From contig CAZUXY010000019.1 in the NCBI GenBank assembly GCA_964624235.1, positions 8,299 to 72,298 of the forward strand: a stretch of 64,000 bases of DNA, written 5' to 3'. Each line of letters begins with the position of its first letter. The first letter of the stretch is position 1. This DNA comes from CAZUXY01 sp964624235. GTDB lineage: Bacteria > Spirochaetota > UBA4802 > UBA5368. The translations under genes were made by a program, and so were the position numbers. Positions 9,175 to 16,070 of this stretch are shown piece by piece. The notes below the pieces were generated by a model. That model was not told the origin of the DNA. It searched no databases and was given only the letters and a program-made list of their open reading frames with translations.

Positions 9175-9260
9175 TTTCTCTCTACGCGTGTAAAATGAAC
9201 GCTCCCTGGGCGTACGGAAAGCGCCTTCAGGGAACCTGTTTCAATTATCGTCTTATGTCG

Positions 9261-12074
9261 CTATTTTTTCAAGACAGATTTTAGAAACGCGCCGGTATGA
9301 GATCGCGGGTTTTTCAAGATTTGTTCCGGTGTACCCTCCGCGATCAGGTACCCTCCGGCATCCCCTCCCTCGGGTCCCAGGTCCAGTATCCAGTCGGCGT
9401 TTTTTATCACATCCAGGTTGTGTTCGATAACAATGACCGTGTTTCCCCGCTCAACCAGCGATTTCAGCACCTCCAGCAGCTTCTGTATATCCGCAAAGTG
9501 CAGCCCGGTGGTGGGTTCATCCAGAATATAGACGGTTTTCCCCGTCGCCCGCCTGGAGAGCTCGGTTGAAAGCTTCACCCTCTGGGCCTCCCCACCCGAA
9601 AGCGTTGTCGCCGGCTGTCCCAGCTTTATATAGCCCAGCCCCACCCTGTTGATGGTCTCGAGCTTCGACTGGACGGCCGGGATAGCGTCAAAAAACTCCA
9701 GGGCCTCGGCGGCGGTCATATCCAGTATTTCGTAGATGTTCTTTCCACGGTAGCGGACCTCCAGCGTCTCGTGGTTATAACGCTTGCCCTTGCACACCTC
9801 GCAGGTGACATAGACATCGGACAGAAAGTGCATCTCGATCCGTTTGATGCCGTCGCCCTCGCAGCTCTCGCAGCGTCCCCCGGGCACGTTGAAGGAAAAC
9901 CTTCCCGCCCGGTATCCCCTGACCTTCGATTCGGGGAGTTTCGCAAAGAGATCGCGTATCGGCGTGAAAAGACCGGTGTAGGTCGCGGGATTGGACCGGG
10001 GGGTGCGCCCTATTGGGGACTGGTCGATGTCGATAACCTTATCGACGCACTCGACGCCCTTTATTGTATCGAACGCGCCCGGAAACTCCTTGGATTTCAT
10101 GATGAGGGAAGAAAGGGCCTTGTAAAGTATCTCGATCACCAGGGTGGATTTACCAGAGCCGGAAACGCCGGTCACACAGGTAAACACTCCCAGGGGGAAT
10201 TTCACGTCAAGATTCTTCAGATTGTTTTCACGGGCGCCTGATAGTTCGATAAACCCTTTCGGTGTTCTCCTCTCTGAGGGGACCTCGATCGTCAGCGTTC
10301 CCGTGAGATACTGCCCGGTGAGGGAGTCCTTGTTGCGCTCGATTTCCTTAGGGGTCCCCTCCGCCACGACATACCCGCCGTCCAGTCCCGCCCCGGGCCC
10401 CAGGTCGACCACGTAATCGGCGCTGCGGATGGTCTCTTCGTCATGTTCCACGACGATGACGGTATTGCCGAGGTCCCTGAGGTACCTCAGGGTGTTCAAA
10501 AGCTTCTGGTTGTCCCGCTGGTGGAGCCCGATGCTCGGTTCATCCAGGATATAAAGCACGCCCATGAGGCTTGAGCCTATCTGTGTCGCCAGCCGTATGC
10601 GCTGGGCTTCGCCCCCCGAAAGGCTGCCGGCCGACCGGTCCAGGGTGAGGTACTCAATACCCACGTCTTTCAGGAATCTCAGCCTTTCACCTATTTCCTT
10701 GAGCACCTGCGAGGCGATTTTCATCTCGGTTTCGTTGAGTGTTATGGAAGCGAAGAAGTGGGTCGCCGATTTTATGGACATGGCCGTGATCTCGTTGATC
10801 GCACGTTCAGCCACCCTCACATAAAGGCTTTCCACCCTCAGGCGTTTCCCCCCGCAGAGATCACAGGTCTGGTTCGACATGTAGCGTTCCATCCACATTC
10901 GCATGTCTTCCGACCTGGTTTCGCGGTACCGGCGCTCGAGGTTGGGAATCACCCCCTCGAAGGAGCGTGAAAAATTGAACTCCCCGTCGTCTCTACGGAT
11001 ATTGTAGCGGATCTTGGCGCCGCCCGAACCGTTGAGTATGATCTCCCTGACCTTTTTCGGCAGTTTCTTCCAGGGCGTGTGCGCGTCGAAACCGAAGTTT
11101 TTTTCCAGGGTTTGTATCTGTTCCAGGTACCAGTAGCTGGTGGTCTTTCCCCACACTTCAAGCACGCCGTCGTACAGCGATTTCTCCGTGTCGGACACGA
11201 TGAGTTCGGGATCGAAGCGCATTATGAAACCCAGACCGCTGCATTTCGGGCATGCGCCGTAGGGACTGTTGAAGGAAAACATCCGCGGGGAAAGCTCCGG
11301 TATGGATATGCCGCAATCGGGACATGAGAGGCTCGTGGAATAAAGCTTTTCATCGCCGTCTATGTCCACAATGACCAGCCCTTCGGCCAGTTCGATCGCG
11401 GTTTCGACGGAATCCGCCAACCGGGGGCGAACGCCGTCGCGGATTACAAGACGGTCCACGACGATCTCGATGCTGTGCTTTCGATTTTTATCGAGCCTGA
11501 TCTCTTCATCGAGCGAACGGACCTCCCCGTCGACCCTCACCCGCACGAAACCGTCTTTACGGGCGGCGCCTATCCTGTCTTCGTGTTCCCCCTTCCTGCC
11601 TCTCACCACCGGCGCCATAATCTGGATGCGTGAGCCCTGATCCAGGGTCATGATGGATTCCACGATCTGGTCGACCGACTGGGACGATATCCTTTTTCCG
11701 CACCGGTGGCAATAGGGAACGCCTATGCGTGCGTACAGCAGTCTCAGGTAGTCGTATATCTCGGTTACGGTCCCCACGGTGGAACGGGGATTGCGATGAG
11801 TGGTTTTCTGTTCAATGGAAATTGCCGGCGAAAGCCCGTCGATAAAATCCACATCGGGCTTTTCCATTACACCGAGAAACTGGCGGGCGTACGCCGACAG
11901 AGACTCCACGTACCGTCTCTGTCCCTCGGCATAGATGGTATCGAACGCCAGGGATGATTTGCCCGACCCCGACAGACCGGTTATCACCACCAGCCGGTCC
12001 CGTGGCAGGTCGATAGAGATATTTTTTAGATTATGCTCCCGCGCACCCTTGATCCTGATGACCGGGAGACTCAT
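9261..12074 (-). CDS. uvrA: Excinuclease ABC subunit A
   Basis: 937 aa, full length. UvrA finds bulky DNA lesions and loads UvrB in nucleotide excision repair. Two ABC ATPase halves: Walker A TGLSGSGKSS near the N-terminus and TGVSGSGKST in the second half; signatures SLSGGEAQRIRLATQIG and TLSGGEAQRVKLSTELS; Walker B LYILDEPSIGLHQRD and VYILDEPTTGLHFAD. Zinc modules CHRC, CPDCG, CxLC (TCDLCGG) and CESCEGDG with CEVCKGKRY are present. I start at the ATG at 12074, which overlaps the preceding stop as ATGA and gives the usual SLPVIRIKGAREHNLKNI opening; the longer frame adds nine unlikely residues. Translationally coupled to the acidic zinc-ribbon gene. Confidence 0.98.
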   Translation of the reverse strand: MSLPVIRIKGAREHNLKNISIDLPRDRLVVITGLSGSGKSSLAFDTIYAEGQRRYVESLSAYARQFLGVMEKPDVDFIDGLSPAISIEQKTTHRNPRSTVGTVTEIYDYLRLLYARIGVPYCHRCGKRISSQSVDQIVESIMTLDQGSRIQIMAPVVRGRKGEHEDRIGAARKDGFVRVRVDGEVRSLDEEIRLDKNRKHSIEIVVDRLVIRDGVRPRLADSVETAIELAEGLVIVDIDGDEKLYSTSLSCPDCGISIPELSPRMFSFNSPYGACPKCSGLGFIMRFDPELIVSDTEKSLYDGVLEVWGKTTSYWYLEQIQTLEKNFGFDAHTPWKKLPKKVREIILNGSGGAKIRYNIRRDDGEFNFSRSFEGVIPNLERRYRETRSEDMRMWMERYMSNQTCDLCGGKRLRVESLYVRVAERAINEITAMSIKSATHFFASITLNETEMKIASQVLKEIGERLRFLKDVGIEYLTLDRSAGSLSGGEAQRIRLATQIGSSLMGVLYILDEPSIGLHQRDNQKLLNTLRYLRDLGNTVIVVEHDEETIRSADYVVDLGPGAGLDGGYVVAEGTPKEIERNKDSLTGQYLTGTLTIEVPSERRTPKGFIELSGARENNLKNLDVKFPLGVFTCVTGVSGSGKSTLVIEILYKALSSLIMKSKEFPGAFDTIKGVECVDKVIDIDQSPIGRTPRSNPATYTGLFTPIRDLFAKLPESKVRGYRAGRFSFNVPGGRCESCEGDGIKRIEMHFLSDVYVTCEVCKGKRYNHETLEVRYRGKNIYEILDMTAAEALEFFDAIPAVQSKLETINRVGLGYIKLGQPATTLSGGEAQRVKLSTELSRRATGKTVYILDEPTTGLHFADIQKLLEVLKSLVERGNTVIVIEHNLDVIKNADWILDLGPEGGDAGGYLIAEGTPEQILKNPRSHTGAFLKSVLKK

Positions 12075-12403
12075 ATGAGGGTGATGTTGGTCGAACCGCA
12101 CATGGGACAGACGACGTCACGGTCTTCCTCCTCCTCGTCCAATTCGCGGGTTTTTATTACTACGTCTTCCCACCGGTAGTCGCAGTCCTCGCAGGCATAA
12201 CTCACTTCAACCTTGCGTTTTTTGCCGCCTTCCCAGTCTTCCTCGTCTTCGGGCGCGTCTACCTCGCCCCCGGCGACCTCCTCAGCGGGCTCGTCTTCTT
12301 CCAGCTCTTCTTCGTCGATCAGTTCTTCCTCGTCGAAATGCTCCTCGTAGAACTCATCTTCGTAGACTTCGTCGTCGAATTCTTTTTCAAAAAAAACGCT
12401 CAT
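12071..12403 (-). CDS. Acidic protein with C-terminal zinc-ribbon motif, coupled to uvrA
   Basis: 110 aa from the ATG at 12403, with AGGGTG about six bases upstream; a TTG five codons earlier is less likely. About 32 of the first 58 residues are Asp or Glu, giving a polyanionic N-terminal half. The C-terminal half carries two CxxC knuckles, CEDC and CPMC, spaced like a zinc ribbon. Family not recognised. The stop overlaps the uvrA start by 4 bp (ATGA). The acidic stretch could mimic nucleic acid or bind a basic partner, but this is speculation. The gene heads the run with uvrA, the TPR-NHL-VWA gene and pcm. Confidence 0.75.
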   Translation of the reverse strand: MSVFFEKEFDDEVYEDEFYEEHFDEEELIDEEELEEDEPAEEVAGGEVDAPEDEEDWEGGKKRKVEVSYACEDCDYRWEDVVIKTRELDEEEEDRDVVCPMCGSTNITLI

Positions 12404-12639
12404 ACATTCACCCTGCAAGATTAAATGTAAAGCCGTATTAAAAATACCGCCTCATCATCTAAAAGAATACATCTTCCCCGCGACTATATCAAAATTTTTA
12501 AAAACAGATTGCGCACTTCATCTGACAAATAAACGTTCCTTTTCCGGTATAAAGCGGTTTTCACGGTAAATCCCCTCTTTCGGGTCCCTGATAACCGGTT
12601 ATTTTCCTAATTCCCTGAAGCTTTTTATATGCGCACAGT

Positions 12640-12680
12640 ACACCCTACAGGAACAACTTTATTTAAAGGGTGTTTTTTTT
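12640..12680 (+). terminator. Orphan intrinsic-terminator-like hairpin, plus strand
   Basis: ACACCCT (12640-12646) pairs with AGGGTGT (12667-12673) over a 20-nt A/T-rich loop, followed directly by a run of eight T. On the minus strand no T-run follows, so the direction is plus. No plus-strand gene lies upstream within the region. Confidence 0.45.
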
Positions 12681-12853
12681 GTCAAATTAATTCACCCCCA
12701 CACGTTAATTTTCAATTTCCATGTTTGTAATACCGTAAGTACTATTTGCCGAATTTCATCACGAGGCAACTTTTTTTATAACGGGTTCACACGGGTTTTG
12801 CTCCGCGGCGCTGACCACTGGATCGGTTTTTTTTCAACACGCATGCGGGGATT

Positions 12854-12893
12854 ATCGCCCGGTTTTTCAGCCTTTTGCTGAGGAACGGGCGAT
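12854..12893. repeat. Inverted repeat downstream of the lysine-rich exported protein gene
   Basis: ATCGCCCG at the left pairs with CGGGCGAT at the right, and inside this TTCAGC pairs with GCTGAG around a short loop. It lies 35 bases beyond the stop of the minus-strand gene. No U-run follows, so it may be a 3' stabilising stem or a Rho-dependent end rather than an intrinsic terminator. Confidence 0.4.
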
Positions 12894-12928
12894 ATTATCT
12901 CCTCTGCTTTCTCTTCCGGCCTTCAGGG

Positions 12929-13861
12929 TTATTTCCGCACTGGTGCTTTTTTATCGGAAGCGTCTTTGTTTTCTCGAGGAGCATGAGGGGGAGGAGTAAC
13001 GGCGGTATCTCCAGGTTTTTTCGCTTCCACCGCTTTTCTGGTGGGAAGCCTTTCGGCGACAGTGTCGGAGGGAGGCTTCGGTTTCGTTTCGGGTTTTACT
13101 GCTTTTTTTACCGGCGGTTCCTTTTTCGGTTCAGGTTTTGCGGAGGGTTTCAACACGCCGGGCCGCGACGCTTTTTTCTTGGCCGCCGGTTTTTTCTCTT
13201 CCACGATGACGGTTTTTACCGGTATCTTCGGCCGGTCTTTCCCGGGCGGCCGGTCAAGTATCACCGGCAGATCAAACCGGTCGGTCACCACGGCGTCCCA
13301 TACCCCCCAGAATCCAGGGGAAGCCGCGTGCTCGCGGAAAAGCACCACCACCCTGCCGGCCTGCCCCAGGTCGAAGGGAATATCCAGTACGTATGGCGCC
13401 CCCGAATCGGGGAGTTCATTGAATACCAGTTCTTTCACCACCCGGCCGTTCATGCTGATCTCTAGTCGCGAGTCAATGCCCGCCCGCTCACCCCGGCGGA
13501 ACCTGACGAAATCCAGCCACAGCCGGTACCGTCCCTCGCGCCGCAGACCGGTTATGGTCAGGGCGGACCCGTAGCGCGCGACAAACCTGGCCCTGCCGTC
13601 CACCACCGGCCCCGCGTCGTCGATCAAATATATGCCGCGGCTCTTCCCCCAGTTGTAGATCTCGTCCCTCCCCATAAGAGGACCCCAACCGGCGAAGAGA
13701 TCGCCGTCGGCAGTCCCGGCATGGAACACCAGCGGAAATACCACACCCTCGGTCCCGACCGGCGGCGCCGGGTCCTTTTTTACGGTCTGGTCCGCCGCGT
13801 ATGAGGAAAGTCCCAGAAAAAGCGTCAATATCAGCGGGGACGCCATTGATGGTTTTTTCAT
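12929..13861 (-). CDS. Exported protein with beta-sandwich-like domain and Lys/Pro-rich tail
   Basis: 310 aa from the ATG at 13861 (GGTGA about six bases upstream; a GTG three codons earlier is also in frame). Signal peptide about 1-22 (SPLILTLFLGLSSYAA). Residues about 40-190 look like a beta-rich ligand-binding module, with alternating hydrophobic strands (GRYRLWLDFVRF, LEISMNGRVVKELVF, VVVLFREHA). The last 110 residues are low complexity, rich in Lys, Pro and Ala (KKPAAKKKASRP, PEPKKEPPVKKAVK), like the tails of proteins that span or bind the cell wall. No family recognised; probably periplasmic. Single gene by orientation, with an inverted repeat after the stop. Confidence 0.72.
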   Translation of the reverse strand: MKKPSMASPLILTLFLGLSSYAADQTVKKDPAPPVGTEGVVFPLVFHAGTADGDLFAGWGPLMGRDEIYNWGKSRGIYLIDDAGPVVDGRARFVARYGSALTITGLRREGRYRLWLDFVRFRRGERAGIDSRLEISMNGRVVKELVFNELPDSGAPYVLDIPFDLGQAGRVVVLFREHAASPGFWGVWDAVVTDRFDLPVILDRPPGKDRPKIPVKTVIVEEKKPAAKKKASRPGVLKPSAKPEPKKEPPVKKAVKPETKPKPPSDTVAERLPTRKAVEAKKPGDTAVTPPPHAPRENKDASDKKAPVRK

Positions 13862-14187
13862 CGGTTTCACCGTATCATTTCAGTCACTTCATACTAAACT
13901 TCATATTTTAAATCCATCATTTTTTTGCCGAACCGGCGGTGTCTTTTGTAACGGAATCGTACATGAAACGGAACTAGTTATTGTTGAAGCACTCTACGGT
14001 ATTTAATGCTGTCACGGATCCAGGGCGGCAGGTATGCCATGCCTTTTACCGACCCGCTTGGAAATGAATTCGATCTATAAATTTGTTGACTCCCATAAAC
14101 TGTTGTTTTATTTTTATTGGAGAATTACTTTGTATAACTAAACCGGCAATTACACGTATAGTTGTTCCACTATCGCAGGAGGAAACC
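13862..14187. other. Divergent intergenic region with lipoprotein promoter
   Basis: 326 bp between divergent genes. The right third holds a sigma-70-like promoter for the small lipoprotein gene and a strong ribosome site (AGGAGG, 14177-14182). The left part is AT-rich without a feature I can name. Confidence 0.5.
14086..14114 (+). promoter_or_regulatory. Sigma-70-like promoter of the small lipoprotein gene
   Basis: TTGACT (14086-14091) and TATTTT (14109-14114) with a 17-base spacer. The transcript would carry a leader of about 65 bases before the ATG at 14188. Confidence 0.5.
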
Positions 14188-14514
14188 ATGAAAAAGAGAG
14201 GATTGCTATTGATGATTCTGTTCGGTGCGGCCCTGATGATCGGCTGCGGGGCGAATACCGCGGAACTGGCGTTTAAGAACGGTCATGACACTGCCACATT
14301 ATCTAATATCATTTGGGAATCGGAAAACAAAACCTGGACTGGCCCATACAATACTGATCAAACTACGGAGTCTAAAGAAGTTTCAGATTTGAACAGTTCC
14401 GTTATATGTACCTGGTCAGACGTAGGTACTGGAGCTGCATACTTCCCTGAAACAAATTCCAACTCCCTTTCATTGAATCCAGGCGAATCTTATGTATATA
14501 CAATCACACATTAG
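14188..14514 (+). CDS. Small lipoprotein, unknown
   Basis: 108 aa. Start fixed by AGGAGG six bases before the ATG, well inside a longer open frame. The N-terminus MKKRGLLLMILFGAALMIGCG has a positively charged start, a hydrophobic core and a lipobox-like MIGC, so Cys20 is the likely lipidation site. The mature part is short and Thr/Ser/Asn-rich (TWTGPYNTDQTTESKEV, then SNSLSLNPGESYVYTITH), suggesting a small beta-domain. The gene is visibly more AT-rich than the following one. Probably co-transcribed with the exported protein gene 41 bp downstream. Confidence 0.75.
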   Translation: MKKRGLLLMILFGAALMIGCGANTAELAFKNGHDTATLSNIIWESENKTWTGPYNTDQTTESKEVSDLNSSVICTWSDVGTGAAYFPETNSNSLSLNPGESYVYTITH

Positions 14515-14555
14515 GCATCAGGGAGTCTTTAATTTAAAATGGAATAAGGTACTAT

Positions 14556-15278
14556 ATGAAAAAAGGAATACTCCTCAGCCTGACCGCACTGTTCATCATA
14601 AGCACCCCTCTTGCTTCACAAGAATCAAAAAGCACTTCAAAATGGGTGACTGTGGCCGGGTACTGGCAGACGCGGGTAGACCGCAAAGAAGCGTACGTAA
14701 CTGAAAACGTGGGCAAAACGCTGAACCTGGGCTACAGCGACCTCATCAACCGCAACGCGCTGATCACCCGCGACACGCTGAAGGAATACACGGCGATCAG
14801 GGCGGACATGGTCATCGACAATCCCCGAAAGATGCCGGTGTCGGTGGGCCTTTTTTTCGGTGAAAAGGCGCAGACCGATTTTTACGCGTTCCGGTTCGAA
14901 GGCAATGAAAAATGTATCAATAAAATACTACTGGTCAGATCAAAGGTCAAAGACACCACCCTCCCCTCCATGGCCAAGTGGAATTTCACCGTCACCGAAG
15001 AGGCCACCCTCGAGATATCTCTCCCCTACGGCAAAAAAATGGAGGTGAACGTCGAAACCGACGGTAAAAAAATCACCCTCTATCTTGACGGGAAAAAGGT
15101 GCTGAAACACCGGGCCGACGAACGGGTCGATTCAGGGCGCATCGGCTTCAGCAACCGCCACGCCCGGCCCCGCATCGCGAACCTCAGGGTGTACAACGAT
15201 AAATCGGTGGTGTTCGCGGACGACTTCAGGGGGGATTCCATCTCTCGTTTCATCATAAAACGGCAACCGGCACGGTAA
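14556..15278 (+). CDS. Exported protein, possible concanavalin/LamG-like fold
   Basis: 240 aa. Sec signal peptide about 1-20 (LLSLTALFIISTPLAS). The mature part is beta-rich. It has a segment like those of jelly-roll proteins of the LamG/DUF1080 type: WNFTVTEEATLEISLPYGKK, a strand-turn-strand VNVETDGKKITLYLDGKKV, then DSGRIGFSNRHARPRIANLRVY and FADDFRGD near the C-terminus. This pattern (ligand-facing beta-strands ending in a GFxN-like turn and a VYND strand) is common in sugar-binding jelly rolls, but I cannot assign a ligand. Weak ribosome site AAGGT. Convergent with the coiled-coil gene, 15 bp between stops. Confidence 0.72.
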   Translation: MKKGILLSLTALFIISTPLASQESKSTSKWVTVAGYWQTRVDRKEAYVTENVGKTLNLGYSDLINRNALITRDTLKEYTAIRADMVIDNPRKMPVSVGLFFGEKAQTDFYAFRFEGNEKCINKILLVRSKVKDTTLPSMAKWNFTVTEEATLEISLPYGKKMEVNVETDGKKITLYLDGKKVLKHRADERVDSGRIGFSNRHARPRIANLRVYNDKSVVFADDFRGDSISRFIIKRQPAR

Positions 15279-15293
15279 TATAAAACGATCGAT

Positions 15294-15863
15294 TTATTTA
15301 ATCAAACGCATCACCGCGTCAGGGCTCAGGTTGGAAATGCTGTGTATCGACCCGCTGCCCGTCTTTGAGAAAGCAGACTCGACATTCTTCATGACATTGC
15401 CCACCCTCTCGGTGGAGGCCATCATGCTGGCCATGATGTTTTCCACCTCAACCTGGAGTTTGGTGAGTTTGTTGATATCGCCGGTGATGAGGCCGTTGAT
15501 CCTGTCCATTTTCGTCTGGAGAATGGATGGCGTGAGGGTGTCGCCCGTATAGTCGTACAGCACCTTATGCCCCTCGAATGTCACCTCGTCCATTATCCTC
15601 GAGAGGTTCAATCCGCCCTTCCCTACATCCTCGGCCAGCCGGTTGATGCCCTCACGGACTATCTGGTTTCTGGTGAGGGAGGTCTGTATCTCGCGCAGTT
15701 CTTTCTGTATGCCGTCCAGCCGGGTGTTGAGGCGGTTTTCAATCTTAACCGTATCGGCCTTCAACTCTCCCCGGTCTTTTCTTTCGAGGGAATCCTCTTC
15801 GACCTGTCGCTGGTTGTGTATCTTTTTCGCTGATCCGAGCAGCCCGTCGATTGAAACCTTCAT
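15294..15863 (-). CDS. Coiled-coil protein, unknown
   Basis: 189 aa, no signal peptide or membrane segment. Residues about 15-75 are a highly charged heptad-like helix (VEEDSLERKDRGELKADTVK, RLDGIQKELREIQTSLTRN), then a central region (GLNLSRIMDEVTFEGHKVLYD), then a second helix (MDRINGLITGDINKLTKLQ, VENIMASMMASTERVGNVM). Start supported by GGAGGGTGA. Family not recognised. It follows smc on the same strand after 207 bp, but I see nothing that ties the two functionally. Cytoplasmic by prediction. Confidence 0.75.
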   Translation of the reverse strand: MKVSIDGLLGSAKKIHNQRQVEEDSLERKDRGELKADTVKIENRLNTRLDGIQKELREIQTSLTRNQIVREGINRLAEDVGKGGLNLSRIMDEVTFEGHKVLYDYTGDTLTPSILQTKMDRINGLITGDINKLTKLQVEVENIMASMMASTERVGNVMKNVESAFSKTGSGSIHSISNLSPDAVMRLIK

Positions 15864-16070
15864 GATTCACCCTCCATTGCGTGCGGCGATTCCGGTACCG
15901 ATACTGCTTTTGATGCTACAATAAAACAGAAAACTTTTTTTGTCAAACAAATATTACCATGCGACATAATAGATTAAGTTTGCGTTAACACATCATCCAC
16001 CCGGAGCGTATTTTCAACCGGTCGCACGCATTCTCTTCCCGTGTCCCGTTATTTTAAAAACACCTTACGG

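Larger units (their letters stand above)
12404..12928. other. Long intergenic region with two inverted repeats
   Basis: 525 bp, AT-rich, between the promoter side of the uvrA run and the 3' end of the lysine-rich exported protein gene. It contains a plus-strand terminator-like hairpin (12640-12680) with no plus-strand gene before it, and a second inverted repeat (12854-12893). No protein-coding frame with a ribosome site was found. A small RNA ending at the first hairpin is possible. Confidence 0.45.

Noticed and set aside
12875..13465. Phe/Arg-rich plus-strand frame opposite the Lys/Pro-rich protein
   Set aside because: Low-complexity mirror of the lysine-rich tail coding sequence.
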